Source of the DNA: Lysinibacillus irui
GTDB lineage: Bacteria; Bacillota; Bacilli; Bacillales_A; Planococcaceae
Direction: 5' to 3'
Assembly (NCBI RefSeq): GCF_028877475.1
Contig: NZ_CP113527.1
Coordinates: 2,597,501-2,661,500, forward strand
Length of the DNA stretch: 64,000 bases
Shown here: positions 23,432 through 32,951 of the stretch, in pieces
Layout: every line of letters starts with the position of its first letter
Numbering within the stretch: position 1 is the first letter of the stretch
The notes under the pieces: generated by a model
What the model was told of the DNA's origin: nothing
What the model saw: the letters and a program-made list of their open reading frames with translations, nothing else
Databases searched by the model: none
Translations under genes and position numbers: made by a program

Positions 23432-25194
23432 TTCTTTTTCACCCCAATCATTTCATGTAAGCCTTTGCCTGGTGCTACCATTGGGTAAACACATTCAAGC
23501 TGTTTCACTCGACAATCAATTAATACTGGCTCATCAGAAAGTAGTGCCTCACGGAAAATATCCTCCGCTTCATCAATTGTGTTAATTCGATAGCCTTTTA
23601 TATTATAGGCATCTGCTAACTTAACAAAGTCTGGTTGGATTGGCATAAGCGATGATGAATAACGCTCTTCATAGAATGTCTGTTGCCATTGACGGACCAT
23701 GCCAAGGCAGCTATTATTCAAAATCACAATTTTTACTGGTAAGTTAAACTCCTGTAGAATGGATAACTCCTGTGCAGTCATTTGGAAGCCTGCATCTCCT
23801 ACAATCGAAATAACTTTTTTGTCTGGCTTCGCAAATTGAGCGCCAATTGCGGCTGGGAAGCCGAAGCCCATCGTACCAAGTCCACCAGACGTTACCCATG
23901 CATGATCATTATTTAAATGGTAGTATTGCGCTGCCCACATTTGATGCTGCCCAACATCAGTCGTTACAATGGCATCACCCTCAGTAATTTTATGCACTAA
24001 TTGCAATGCCTCTTGTGGTAAAACTTCCTGATCATCATCATTCTTGCAATACCATAATGGATAGTCATTGGCATGATTGTTTAAATAGGCTAACCAATCT
24101 GCTGTATCAGGACCTTCGAAGTCCTTTTTCAATAATGCTTTCAAAGCTTCTTTTGCATCTGCAACGATCGGAATATCTGTCGGAACGTTTTTGCCAATTT
24201 CAGCAGGATCTATGTCGATATGGATGATTGTTGCATTTGGTGCAAATGTGGCTAAATTACCTGTTAAACGATCATCAAAACGTGCACCAATATTAAGTAA
24301 TAAATCAGATTTGGTGATGGCTGTATTTGCTGTTACTGTACCGTGCATACCTGCCATCCCAAGGAATAAATCATGTTCACCATGAATGGACCCAAGTCCT
24401 AGCAATGTGTTCGTTACTGGAATACGGTATTTTTCTGCGAAGGCTGTTAATTCCTCACGTGCATCAGCAAAGAGAACACCTGCACCAGCTAAAATGATTG
24501 GATTCTTTGCCAAGGAAATCGCTTGAATCGCTTTTTGGATCTGTAAGTAATTTGGTTTATATGTTGGCTGATAGCCTGGTAAATAAATATCATCAGGTGC
24601 TTGTGGCGGATTCTCTACATCAAACAACATTTGTGAAACGTTTTTTGGGAAGTCCACGACAACTGGTCCCTTACGACCTGTGCTAGCAATATGGAACGCC
24701 TCTTTAACAATACGTGGAATATCATTTACATCCTGCACTTGGTAATTGTGCTTTGTAATTGGTGTCGTAATCCCCATGATATCTGCTTCTTGGAAAGCGT
24801 CTGTTCCAATTACAGAAGTAGCAACCTGACCTGTAAAGACAACTAATGGAATGGAATCAATCATGGCGTCCGCTATACCTGTTACGAGATTTGTTGCGCC
24901 TGGCCCACTTGTCGCAATAACAACACCTGTTTTACCAGAAACACGAGCATAACCCTCGGCTGCATGAATAGCACCCTGTTCATGTCTAGTTAAAATATGG
25001 CGGATTGGATTTTTATACATTGCATCATAGATTTGCAATACGGCTCCTCCAGGATAGCCAAAGATGATTTCAACACCTTGATCGTGCAATGCCTGCACTA
25101 ATACATCTGCACCGTCCTTTGCTTGATAGGTTTGCTCAGCAGTAACAGTTGTTACTAATTGTTCTTGTTCATTCATTGAAACATTTGCACTCAT
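23428..25194 (-). CDS. ilvB: Acetolactate synthase large (catalytic) subunit
   Basis: 588 residues. The ThDP enzyme marks are [14 protein letters not shown], the catalytic glutamate in [18 protein letters not shown] and the ThDP-binding [12 protein letters not shown]...NNSCLGMV. It joins two pyruvate, or pyruvate and 2-oxobutyrate. ATG 25194 is nine bases after GGAGG; the TTG just before it is also possible. A T-box leader precedes the gene. Confidence 0.95.
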   Translation of the reverse strand: MSANVSMNEQEQLVTTVTAEQTYQAKDGADVLVQALHDQGVEIIFGYPGGAVLQIYDAMYKNPIRHILTRHEQGAIHAAEGYARVSGKTGVVIATSGPGATNLVTGIADAMIDSIPLVVFTGQVATSVIGTDAFQEADIMGITTPITKHNYQVQDVNDIPRIVKEAFHIASTGRKGPVVVDFPKNVSQMLFDVENPPQAPDDIYLPGYQPTYKPNYLQIQKAIQAISLAKNPIILAGAGVLFADAREELTAFAEKYRIPVTNTLLGLGSIHGEHDLFLGMAGMHGTVTANTAITKSDLLLNIGARFDDRLTGNLATFAPNATIIHIDIDPAEIGKNVPTDIPIVADAKEALKALLKKDFEGPDTADWLAYLNNHANDYPLWYCKNDDDQEVLPQEALQLVHKITEGDAIVTTDVGQHQMWAAQYYHLNNDHAWVTSGGLGTMGFGFPAAIGAQFAKPDKKVISIVGDAGFQMTAQELSILQEFNLPVKIVILNNSCLGMVRQWQQTFYEERYSSSLMPIQPDFVKLADAYNIKGYRINTIDEAEDIFREALLSDEPVLIDCRVKQLECVYPMVAPGKGLHEMIGVKKN

Positions 25195-25299
25195 CAAATT
25201 ATGCCTCCTTTATATCTTTCAAACTCACACATCAGTGTTGTAGATTAATGAAGTGTCACAAGCTGGATTATCTGCACTCTCTTCCATTTGGTTGAGAGT

Positions 25300-25665
25300 T
25301 TGCATTTCATTCGTGAAAATAATAAAAAGCCTTTTTCTCCACACGCAAAGAACTACCTTACGTAGGGATGAAAAAGACTTTCCATGGTACCACCCTTTTT
25401 TATAGCAAATAATTGCTACCTCGCGAATAAATGATTGCATTTATGCACCAATGCGAAAGAATTCGCATCCAATAGAGTGTCATAAAACATTTATTCATTA
25501 ATAACGAGCACTTTCGACTATGCCCGGAGCTATCTAATGGTGTAAACACGTTTAATAGCCCACTCCGAGGGGATGTCGGATCTAGTTGTATCGCCGGCTT
25601 CCAGCACGACCGGCTCTCTGGTAGATACAAGGCTCTAGAACCTTTAACCTCATCAACGTTTTCAT
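25300..25665 (-). promoter_or_regulatory. T-box leader controlling ilvB and the leu genes
   Basis: The minus strand carries the T-box AGGGTGGTACCA (25396-25385), a Stem I with an AGAGAG bulge (near 25618) and GAGG/CCTC closing helix, and a downstream terminator hairpin. T-box leaders read uncharged tRNA: pairing with the free acceptor end favours antitermination. By position relative to the closing helix (GAC-ATC-C-CCTC), the specifier is most likely ATC (isoleucine, 25574-25572); CTC (leucine, 25569-25567) is the alternative. It starts almost directly after the ilvD stop, so it can attenuate read-through from ilvD; I found no strong promoter of its own. Confidence 0.88.
25322..25379 (-). terminator. 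T-box regulated terminator
   Basis: GTCTTTTTC pairs with GAGAAAAAGGC on the minus strand, followed by TTTTTATT. It lies directly after the T-box sequence, as expected for the competing terminator. Confidence 0.8.
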
Positions 25666-25676
25666 ATATTTAGTTG

Positions 25677-27347
25677 TTAAATTTTCATTACGCCGCCAGT
25701 TGAGGCGTTCGTCACTAATTTTGAATATCTTGCTAGCCAACCTCGTTTAATTTTTGGCTCAAAGACTGGTAATTTTGCACGACGTTCAGCTAAAACTTCA
25801 TCTGAAACTTGTAAATTAATCGTACGATTTGGTAGATCAATTTCAATAATATCTCCATTTTCAACTAAAGCGATTGGACCACCTTCAGCTGCTTCTGGTG
25901 AAATATGTCCAATTGAAATACCTCGAGATGCTCCTGAGAAACGACCATCTGTGATTAAAGCAACCTTTGTACCAAGACCACGACCTTGAATCGCAGAGGT
26001 AGGTGCAAGCATTTCTGGCATCCCCGGGCCACCTTTAGGTCCCTCGTAGCGAATGACGACTACATGGCCCTCTTTAACTGTTCCATTATCAATATTCTCT
26101 TGGGCTGCTTCTTGTGAATCAAAAACGATTGCTTCGCCTTTGAATACTTGGATGGAAGGATCAACCGCCCCTACTTTAATAACAGAACCATCCGGTGCGA
26201 TGTTACCGAATAATACGGATAACCCACCTACAGCACTATATGGATTGTCTTTTGTTCGAATGACTTGATCATTCGTGATGTGATAATCTTTAACAAGTTC
26301 TCCCATTGTCACTCCTGCAACTGTAGGACGATCTGGGTGAATAGCACCTGGAATCGTTGTTAATTCGTTAATAATAGCGCTAACTCCACCGGCTTTATTG
26401 ATGTCATCCATTGAAATATCCGAAGCAGGCATAATTTTTGCTAAATACGGTACGCGTTCCGCTACTTTATTAATATCTTCAATGTTATAGTCTATTTCTG
26501 CTTCATTCGCAATGGCTAATGTATGAAGAACAGTGTTTGTTGAGCCACCCATTGCCATATCAAGAGCAAATGCATCATCAATAGCTTCTTTTGTAATAAT
26601 ATCGCGTGGCTTAATATCTTCTTTTACCATACGAATTAATTGTTTAGCTGCTTCTTTAATCAGCTGGTGACGCTCTTCAGAAGTAGCTACGATTGTACCA
26701 TTCCCTGGTAATGCGACACCTAGCATTTCCATTAAGCAGTTCATGGAGTTTGCTGTAAACATACCTGAGCATGAACCACATGTTGGACATGCATTATTTT
26801 CAATATCTAACAGCTCTTCAGCTGACATTTTCCCTGATTTATGAGCCCCTACTCCTTCAAAAACTGATGTGAGGGAAAGCTGCTTACCTGTAGCAGAGGT
26901 ACCGGCCTCCATTGGACCACCCGAAACAAAGATAGATGGTACATTCGTACGAACCGCTGCCATAAGCATACCAGGTGTAATTTTGTCACAGTTTGGAATA
27001 TAAAAAACACCATCAAACCAGTGTGCATTAATAACCGTCTCAGCTGAGTCTGCTATAATTTCACGACTAGGTAATGAATAACGCATCCCAATATGCCCCA
27101 TTGCAATACCATCATCGACACCAATTGTATTAAATTCGAATGGAATACCACCCGCTTCAATAATAGCTTCTTTCACTACATCAGCGAACGTACGTAAATG
27201 AACGTGACCTGGTATTATGTCGATATAAGAGTTACAAACCCCAATAAATGGTTTGCCTAAATCTTTTGCTTTTACTTTGCCTGTTGCATATAAAAGACTT
27301 CGATGTGGCGCTCGATCTACGCCTACTTTAATCATGTCACTTCTCAT
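25677..27347 (-). CDS. ilvD: Dihydroxy-acid dehydratase
   Basis: 556 residues, normal. Iron-sulfur cysteines are in [23 protein letters not shown] and [20 protein letters not shown]. It dehydrates dihydroxy acids to the keto-acids of valine and isoleucine. It is the first gene of the cluster and lies upstream of the T-box, so its own transcription is not under T-box control; a sigma-A-type promoter and a large palindrome precede it. ATG 27347 with a weak AGGGGCG site. Confidence 0.95.
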   Translation of the reverse strand: MRSDMIKVGVDRAPHRSLLYATGKVKAKDLGKPFIGVCNSYIDIIPGHVHLRTFADVVKEAIIEAGGIPFEFNTIGVDDGIAMGHIGMRYSLPSREIIADSAETVINAHWFDGVFYIPNCDKITPGMLMAAVRTNVPSIFVSGGPMEAGTSATGKQLSLTSVFEGVGAHKSGKMSAEELLDIENNACPTCGSCSGMFTANSMNCLMEMLGVALPGNGTIVATSEERHQLIKEAAKQLIRMVKEDIKPRDIITKEAIDDAFALDMAMGGSTNTVLHTLAIANEAEIDYNIEDINKVAERVPYLAKIMPASDISMDDINKAGGVSAIINELTTIPGAIHPDRPTVAGVTMGELVKDYHITNDQVIRTKDNPYSAVGGLSVLFGNIAPDGSVIKVGAVDPSIQVFKGEAIVFDSQEAAQENIDNGTVKEGHVVVIRYEGPKGGPGMPEMLAPTSAIQGRGLGTKVALITDGRFSGASRGISIGHISPEAAEGGPIALVENGDIIEIDLPNRTINLQVSDEVLAERRAKLPVFEPKIKRGWLARYSKLVTNASTGGVMKI

Positions 27348-27480
27348 TTTAAACGCCCCTCATTGCTTTCCATACTTTGTTCGTCACTATAATCAAAATG
27401 TTCTGTCTCTTTTGTTTTTATTTATAGATTAACAGCTTTCTAGTCGATCACTGCTGTAACGAACGTGTTAAATTGTTGTT

Positions 27481-27509
27481 ATCATAGTACGAAAAAAAGG
27501 TCTCGTCAA
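27481..27509 (-). promoter_or_regulatory. Sigma-A-type promoter of ilvD
   Basis: TTGACG (27509-27504), 17 bp spacer, TATGAT (27486-27481), about 130 bp upstream of the ilvD ATG. Confidence 0.7.
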
Positions 27510-27513
27510 CACT

Positions 27514-27545
27514 ATTTTTTGAATTGTTTAAACAATTCAAAAAAT
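27514..27545. repeat. 32 bp perfect palindrome abutting the ilvD -35 box
   Basis: Each 16 bp half (27514-27529, 27530-27545) is the exact reverse complement of the other, centred on GTTTAAAC and with no loop. It ends 4 bp from the -35 box. The lack of a loop and of a T-run on the minus strand argue against a terminator for the preceding gene; an operator is more likely. The protein is unknown. A CodY-like sequence (11 of 15 matches to AATTTTCWGAAAATT) lies further upstream at about 27633-27647. Confidence 0.7.
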
Positions 27546-27719
27546 CTGTCAAAATTGAAATCGTTTACATGCTGATTAAGCATAAGTTTTATCTCGCTTT
27601 GATAAAAATTTTGACATTTCGTTCAAATTTAAATTTTTCTGATAAAAACAAAAATGAATAAATAATAGACCTACCAAATACTAGGACAAGGTGGAATCAT
27701 ATAAAAATAGAGAGAGCGC

Positions 27720-29042
27720 TTACAATAGAAACAGTTTTTTTAAGTATCCTGTAAAAAATACTTGATCTGGATCATACTGCTGCCGAACCGTTAAAAACTT
27801 TTCGATCTCCGGATATAACTCATACACTTTTTGTGCTGTTAAATGATGTTGTTTTCCCCAATGAGGACGACCTTCATATTTTTGCATCAATGTATGCACC
27901 CATTTAAAATAAGGCTCCTCCGACATCCCTTTATACATATGAAAAGCTATAAAGGCTGACTCACGCCCCTGCGTAGGACTTAAAAAACCTGCTTCACCCG
28001 CAGTTGTTCGACACTCTAATGGAAAATGTACATCAAAAAGGCCTTTTTTAAAGGTTGCATGAATTTCTTCTAAACAGGCTTCAAAGTGAGATAACGGGAT
28101 GGCATATTCACTCTCTTGAAACTTTACACTACGAGGTGAAGGATAAATTTCATAGCTTATTCCTACTTTTTCACTTTCCACGACATTAGCAGCAGCTATT
28201 TTACTCATCGTACCACTAAACGAAGGTTTCCATTTACATAGCTCTGACATAGCAAAGAAAGCACCATTTTCTACTATTTGAAGTTTTAGAGTTTCAATTC
28301 TCTTATTCCATTCACTTTGATAGATAGGCGCTACAGCATTCATTCGCTTTACTTGAATCGTCTCACTGCCAGGGAAATAAAACCACTCTACATGTCGATG
28401 TAGACGAATATCCTCAGCAAATGTAGTAAGTCCATTGCTCAATGTCTCTCTTGCCCCCACATAATGTAAGCCATATAGTGGCATTACCTTGACCGTAACT
28501 TTGACAAGAATACCAAGCATACCTAATGATACATGAAGGGCTTCGGATACATCGTCCATCCCTCTCCTGTGCTCATGATAAGTACCCTTTCCATCTACAA
28601 AGCCCCATGCCATAACTGCAGATGACAATGAACCTAGTGTAACACCTGTACCATGTGTGCCGGTCGATACTGCCCCTGCAATCGTTTGCTCCTGAATATC
28701 CCCCATATTGATTAAAGCAAAGCCATGTTTTGCCAGCATTGGACCCATTTCATAGAGATAGGTTCCAGCCCACAAAGTTGCCTCCTGCCTTTCCTCATTT
28801 ACAGCAATTAATCCACGCATATTATGTAGGGAAATAGCTATATGCTCCGGCATTGCCACAGCGCTAAATGAATGAGCTGCACCTGTGACACGAATCGATT
28901 TTCCTGTTTCGCGTGCTTGTTTTACAATAGTTGAAACTTCTTCAATAGAATGTGGTGCATACATTTCGCTTGGATATGAAATAACATTCCCTGCCCAGTT
29001 AGTCCATTTTTCTCCATTTCGCCATTTTTCTATAGAAAACAT
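27720..29042 (-). CDS. FAD-binding D-arabinono-1,4-lactone oxidase-like protein
   Basis: 440 residues. The N-terminal FAD_binding_4 domain (about 15-180) has VTGAAHSFSAVA, whose histidine commonly carries FAD in this family, and GAVSTGTHGTGV. The C-terminal ALO-type domain ends with HWGKQHHLTAQKV and YDPDQVFFTGYL. Such oxidases act on sugar lactones or polyols. The start overlaps the end of the PLP-enzyme gene upstream by 13 bp, so the two are coupled; they may process a shared hydroxy-amino acid or sugar acid, but the substrate is unknown. Confidence 0.8.
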   Translation of the reverse strand: MFSIEKWRNGEKWTNWAGNVISYPSEMYAPHSIEEVSTIVKQARETGKSIRVTGAAHSFSAVAMPEHIAISLHNMRGLIAVNEERQEATLWAGTYLYEMGPMLAKHGFALINMGDIQEQTIAGAVSTGTHGTGVTLGSLSSAVMAWGFVDGKGTYHEHRRGMDDVSEALHVSLGMLGILVKVTVKVMPLYGLHYVGARETLSNGLTTFAEDIRLHRHVEWFYFPGSETIQVKRMNAVAPIYQSEWNKRIETLKLQIVENGAFFAMSELCKWKPSFSGTMSKIAAANVVESEKVGISYEIYPSPRSVKFQESEYAIPLSHFEACLEEIHATFKKGLFDVHFPLECRTTAGEAGFLSPTQGRESAFIAFHMYKGMSEEPYFKWVHTLMQKYEGRPHWGKQHHLTAQKVYELYPEIEKFLTVRQQYDPDQVFFTGYLKKLFLL

Positions 29043-30208
29043 TGGCCATCCCCCCTGTAAGTTGTGTAACGCCCGATATACTTGTCCCCTCGAATACCAT
29101 GTAGCACTTGGAAACGCTCACAAAGCTCTCCTGCTTTGGCATGTCGAAAATAAATTGTATCGCCAATATTGACCGTTTTTCCTTTGACCTTAATAGGTGT
29201 TTGCACCTCACCGGCTCCCTCTAAGGTAAGATATGCGAATGTGGTAGGTTCATAGAATACTGGCAAGCGGTCCATGTTTACTGCACCTGAAGCCGTATAG
29301 CCCCCTCCGTGACAAACAACGATATTTTTTTCAGGCTTTCTCGTCACCCTTAAAGCAAATCCAGCTGCTTTTTCTAGCTGTAAATGAGTAAATTGATCGA
29401 ATAGTCCAGGAGCGTAAAATGCAGATCCTACAGTAATTTCTGTCACTTCTTTTTGCTTGGCGGTGTAAGACATACTCCCAGAGCCACCACCATTAACAAA
29501 GCGTAGGTTTGGAAAATACGCTTTAATATGGGCAATAGCTAGTCGACGGAATTGTGTAACTTGTTTTTTGGCCTGCACTTGCATGGCGTCTATGACCCTA
29601 CCTTTTAAAGCATTTGCAGGACGATTACCAACCCCTGCAATTTGGGCCTCATAGCCCATCGCTCCAACAACTTCTAGGAAAGGATTTTTTTGAATAGCTT
29701 GTAAGAAAGGAGTTAACGTCTCAAGCGAATATAATGAGGAACGCTTTGTTCCAAAATACAATACTTTAAAATCATTCGACACATTGATATCGATACAGAT
29801 TTGTACACGTACATCTATTTCTTCCCCTAACCTCGCCAATAATTGGACATGTTCCTGTCGATCAACCATAAAAGTAACCGTTTTTCCTTCTTTGACGAAA
29901 TGCAACAAGCGGCGAATAGACGCTTCCTCCATTACCGGATAGCCTAGTAATACATCATCAAATTGCTGCTGAAGTAAGAAAATCGTCTCGGCAGCCGTGA
30001 ACGTCATAAATCCTACAACCTGTGCGAGGTTTTTTTGAACATACCGGAGCACGTCGACAGAACGAATCGATTTTGTCGCAATGCGAATTTGTTTCTCGCC
30101 ACAGGCATCTTGTACAATTTGGATATTTTTATCCAGCGCATCTAAGTCCAACCATGCAAAAGGTCTCTCCACATCAATGAATGCTTGATCTAATCTTAGC
30201 GTCATCAT
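29030..30208 (-). CDS. PLP-dependent amino acid deaminase/aldolase (alanine racemase-like barrel, D-threonine aldolase type)
   Basis: 392 residues. The alanine-racemase-type N-terminal barrel has the PLP lysine in RIATKSIRS (about 41-49). The region near VVCHGGGYTASGAVN and the C-terminal FQVLHGIRGDKY carry the His/Cys positions that bind a metal in D-threonine aldolase and D-serine dehydratase relatives. It should act on a D-hydroxy amino acid. It is the first gene of a two-gene operon with the lactone-oxidase-like flavoprotein (13 bp overlap). GGAGGGG lies before the double ATG; the second ATG (30205) is better spaced. Confidence 0.75.
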   Translation of the reverse strand: MMTLRLDQAFIDVERPFAWLDLDALDKNIQIVQDACGEKQIRIATKSIRSVDVLRYVQKNLAQVVGFMTFTAAETIFLLQQQFDDVLLGYPVMEEASIRRLLHFVKEGKTVTFMVDRQEHVQLLARLGEEIDVRVQICIDINVSNDFKVLYFGTKRSSLYSLETLTPFLQAIQKNPFLEVVGAMGYEAQIAGVGNRPANALKGRVIDAMQVQAKKQVTQFRRLAIAHIKAYFPNLRFVNGGGSGSMSYTAKQKEVTEITVGSAFYAPGLFDQFTHLQLEKAAGFALRVTRKPEKNIVVCHGGGYTASGAVNMDRLPVFYEPTTFAYLTLEGAGEVQTPIKVKGKTVNIGDTIYFRHAKAGELCERFQVLHGIRGDKYIGRYTTYRGDGQCFL

Positions 30209-30281
30209 ACCCCTCCCCTATATGTCTATGTATTTGACATTTGGCAGAAAAATCCCTCTTTTCAGTTATTTGGTCAAAATA

Positions 30282-30326
30282 AAAACAACCGTGAGCTGCA
30301 AATAATTTACACGACACGGTTGTTTT
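30282..30326. terminator. Terminator, minus-strand small gene (bidirectional shape)
   Basis: ACAACCGTG (30285-30293) pairs with CACGGTTGT (30315-30323), flanked by A-run and T-run. It lies about 40 bp downstream of the 35-residue minus-strand frame. Confidence 0.75.
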
Positions 30327-30366
30327 AGAATGAGACAAACATTTTATTCACCTTTCTATTTAATTG

Positions 30367-30474
30367 TTACGTTGTGTATAAGAAATCGGCTGCAAGATTT
30401 AGTAAAACTAACAAATGCAAACCAGCGATAAGAAAACCTTGACGATTCAAACGTTTCATGACAGCCATATTCAT
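30367..30474 (-). CDS. Small membrane peptide, 35 residues
   Basis: MNMAVMKRLNRQGF followed by one hydrophobic helix (about residues 14-29, LIAGLHLLVLLNLAA) and a short polar tail. AAAGGAG lies ten bases before the ATG and a strong terminator follows, which together support a real short transcription unit. I do not recognise the family. Positive residues before the helix predict N-in, C-out orientation. Possible roles are a membrane-protein modulator or a type I toxin-like peptide; the sequence does not decide. Confidence 0.5.
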   Translation of the reverse strand: MNMAVMKRLNRQGFLIAGLHLLVLLNLAADFLYTT

Positions 30475-30977
30475 AAATAACACGCTCCTTTTCCTACATT
30501 ATAATCGTTTTAAACAAAATTTTCAAACTATTCAAAAAGTGATGATTTTCCCATTTTTCCTTTCACTAAAATGAAAAATGATTAGGTAACTATGAATAAT
30601 AGCCTATAACAAATACGGAAAATGAACATGCATATAGGTGATAGGTAATTGAAATTCTGCATCAACAAAAATGTGGGTTGTCGCGAATGAACAGGCTGTT
30701 TTTGCAAATAATTTAGTTAGATGGTTGATTTTATACTACTTACAATGGGGAGTTGGCGTAGATTGTAGATACTGGTACAAATTTCATTTGTGAACATACT
30801 ATAGAAGTAAGCGATTCATTCGATGTATGGACCATATAGAAGTATTGTATTTAATGTGGACATTTTCACAATAAATTATGCAGAAGGTTTGGCTGTCATC
30901 CCTCCAGCCAACGCAAATTAGGCATCATACCCCAGCCTAATTTAAAGCATGTAATAATTACTAAACAAGATCAATGC
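30475..30977. other. 500 bp spacer, no supported gene
   Basis: No frame here combines a start, a ribosome site and a plausible protein. Two small hairpins are adjacent: TTGGCT/AGCCAA near 30889-30911 and AAATTAGGC (30915-30923) with GCCTAATTT (30935-30943). Neither has a proper T-run. Confidence 0.4.
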
Positions 30978-31002
30978 GTTTAATCTACTCTATTCAGGGT
31001 AT
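30978..31002 (+). promoter_or_regulatory. Sigma-B-type promoter
   Basis: GTTTAA (30978-30983), 13 bp spacer, GGGTAT (30997-31002), an exact match to the general-stress sigma-B consensus of Bacillus, 46 bp before the YeaQ-like gene. Confidence 0.75.
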
Positions 31003-31048
31003 AACTAAGTAATCGCCATTATATCTTAATTTTAAGGAGATGAAAATA

Positions 31049-31306
31049 ATGATTAGTTTCATTTGGTATTTAATCATCGGAGGAATTCTTGGATGGTTAG
31101 CTGGCGTAATTTTAGGTAAGGATGTACCTGGTGGCATCATTGGGAATATTATTGCAGGTATTGTTGGTTCTTGGATTGGTAGTATGGTTTTAGGGAACTG
31201 GGGTTGGAAAGTAAGTGATTTCTACGTATTCCCAGCACTAATTGGTGCTATCGTGCTGATCTTTATCGTCAGCCTTATTCTAAAAGGTATGCGTAAAGCA
31301 ACTTAA
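31049..31306 (+). CDS. GlsB/YeaQ/YmgE family membrane protein
   Basis: 85 residues with three hydrophobic helices and the glycine-rich GGILGWLAGVILGKDVPGGI typical of this family (transglycosylase-associated proteins). Family members are general-stress membrane proteins in many bacteria; no enzymatic role is established. I chose the ATG at 31049 because AAGGAG is nine bases upstream and an ATG at 31040 overlaps the ribosome site. The sigma-B-type promoter upstream fits induction by stress. Confidence 0.85.
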   Translation: MISFIWYLIIGGILGWLAGVILGKDVPGGIIGNIIAGIVGSWIGSMVLGNWGWKVSDFYVFPALIGAIVLIFIVSLILKGMRKAT

Positions 31307-31315
31307 ATATGTAAT

Positions 31316-31343
31316 AAAGAGCCATCCAATGTGATGGCTCTTT
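31316..31343. terminator. Bidirectional terminator between YeaQ-like and transglycosylase genes
   Basis: AAAGAGCCATC (31316-31326) pairs with GATGGCTCTTT (31333-31343), serving the converging genes on both sides. Confidence 0.85.
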
Positions 31344-31344
31344 A

Positions 31345-32040
31345 TTATTCATTATTTATAAGAACAGCCGCTTTGAGATCATCATGATAATCATCATATA
31401 ATTTGTAGTAATACAACACATCTTCTACATATTCTTTGCTATGGTTGTATTCAAAAACAGCGTTCTTAATATTCCCTTTTGCAGCACCGTATTTAGATAA
31501 GTAATTAGCTGCGCTAAATACCGCATCCTCTATATCATATGGGTCAGCTATGCCATCTCCATTTGCATCTACGCCAAATCCTCCATATTTTGCAATGGTT
31601 TCTGGGTTCATTAATTCTGCCTTCGTGATATTACCTTTACCTAGCCCTGAACAAGTGGGATGCTTCCAACCAACGAATGTGCAAGGCATGAATTGCAAAT
31701 GGCCTTCTGCTCCTGCTGACGAAACCATCGTTTTTATAGTAGAAAAACGTGTTTCAATTCGATGGTGTGCTGCAAGTAATGTCCATGGTACACCATATTT
31801 CTCCTCAGCCGCTACATATATAGGTATGTATTTCTCTGGAATATTCATATCGAAATGTTGTTGAATTTCTTCAATCGCCTTTTGTTGCGCGAGTTTTTCG
31901 AAAATCGGTAGTGTTTGAAGTTCCTTCCACGCAAAAAATGTCAGGACATAAACAGTTATCGCTATAGGAATTAATAATGCTATCATGCCCAATTTTGTGG
32001 CTGATGATAACATCGGTTTGTTATTCTTTTTCTTTGCCAT
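31345..32040 (-). CDS. Membrane-anchored lytic transglycosylase (SLT_2/MltB-like)
   Basis: 231 residues. A lysine-rich N-terminus and one membrane helix (about 17-38) anchor an extracytoplasmic domain. HHRIETRF carries the likely catalytic glutamate, followed by SSAGAEGHLQFMPCTFVGW and the calcium-like DANGDGIADPYDIEDAVFSA that typifies this group. It would cleave peptidoglycan glycan strands. ATG start; convergent with the YeaQ-like gene. Confidence 0.82.
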   Translation of the reverse strand: MAKKKNNKPMLSSATKLGMIALLIPIAITVYVLTFFAWKELQTLPIFEKLAQQKAIEEIQQHFDMNIPEKYIPIYVAAEEKYGVPWTLLAAHHRIETRFSTIKTMVSSAGAEGHLQFMPCTFVGWKHPTCSGLGKGNITKAELMNPETIAKYGGFGVDANGDGIADPYDIEDAVFSAANYLSKYGAAKGNIKNAVFEYNHSKEYVEDVLYYYKLYDDYHDDLKAAVLINNE

Positions 32041-32232
32041 AAGTCACACCTAATCTAGTATTCTTCATCCATTTTACCAAATTTTACGATATAGGTAGTA
32101 AATCTTTTGAAATTATGTACTTTATTAAACAAGATTACTATTTTCACTACGAAAGCGGTTGAAAGGTTTGGGAAAAATATAGTAAAATACAGATTGATTA
32201 ATTTTATGGATAATAATAGGGAGGAATTTATT

Positions 32233-32622
32233 TTGTGGAAAGACTTTAAAGAATTTGCGATGAAAGGCAATATTGTCGATCTAGCAGTTGCAGTTGTTAT
32301 TGGTGGTGCTTTCGGTAAAATTGTTACCTCCTTAGTTGAAAATATCATTATGCCATTAGTTGGTGTTTTAACAGGTGGTATTGATTTAACAAAGAGCTTT
32401 GTCTTTGGCTCAGGTGAAGCCCAAGTCAATTTAGGTGTATTTCTACAATCAATCATTGATTTTTTAATCATTGCATTTGCTATTTTTATGGCCTTACGAA
32501 TCATGACGAAACTCACTCGTAAAAAAGAGGAAGCTGTTGTTGAAGAACCAGCTCCTGAACTGGATGCTAAAGAAGAGCTCCTCAAAGAAATTCGCGACTT
32601 GCTAAAAAAAGAACAAGCCTAA
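32233..32622 (+). CDS. mscL: Large-conductance mechanosensitive channel MscL
   Basis: 129 residues beginning [20 protein letters not shown], the conserved MscL start. Two membrane helices (about 15-45 and 70-95) and a charged C-terminal helical bundle ([17 protein letters not shown]) follow. The homopentamer opens under membrane tension on hypo-osmotic shock. The start is the TTG at 32233, eight bases after GGGAGG; the frame extends upstream but without conserved sequence. Single gene with its own terminator. Confidence 0.95.
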   Translation: MWKDFKEFAMKGNIVDLAVAVVIGGAFGKIVTSLVENIIMPLVGVLTGGIDLTKSFVFGSGEAQVNLGVFLQSIIDFLIIAFAIFMALRIMTKLTRKKEEAVVEEPAPELDAKEELLKEIRDLLKKEQA

Positions 32623-32632
32623 CATAAGGGTC

Positions 32633-32669
32633 AAAAGCATCTGTCACATTGAGGCAGATGCTTTTATTT
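32633..32669 (+). terminator. mscL terminator
   Basis: AAAAGCATCTG (32633-32643) pairs with CAGATGCTTTT (32655-32665) followed by ATTTT. Confidence 0.85.
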
Positions 32670-32951
32670 TGAGCTTCTATGTTGAAATTTACTTCTTTTG
32701 GTGGTCACTGCTTCCTTTCATAGTATTACCACTTCATAGTATTACCACTCTCCCTTCGTTTTATTTGACGTCATCACATTCTATACCCTACTATTCCTAC
32801 TTGATTAACAATAAATAATCTAGCTAATTTTCTGAAATCACCCTTGTTCTTCTTGGGTATCCATGTTAAATTGGTAACAATTATTGAGAATACTATTAAA
32901 TTGAAAGCGAAATTTGTCGCTTTTAATAATATTGGAGAAAAGAGTGACGTC
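32670..32951 (+). other. metI upstream region, no SAM riboswitch seen
   Basis: About 280 bp. It contains a 16 bp unit repeated twice in tandem (32717-32732, 32733-32748) and a 7 bp stem hairpin AAAGCGA/TCGCTTT at about 32908-32927. I looked for S-box and T-box signatures, which control many Bacillus met genes, and found neither. Confidence 0.5.

Noticed and set aside
25225-25630. Two minus-strand frames of 71 and 76 codons
   Set aside because: They fall in the T-box leader and its terminator, with no ribosome site and no protein-like sequence.
27348-27480. A second T-box in front of ilvD
   Set aside because: No AGGGTGGNACC sequence on the minus strand and no Stem I-like element was found.
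30671-30793. 40-codon plus-strand frame MWVVANEQAVF...
   Set aside because: No ribosome site before the ATG and no recognisable protein features.
32055-32585. 176-codon frame antisense to mscL
   Set aside because: mscL on the plus strand is a clear family member; the antisense frame is its shadow.
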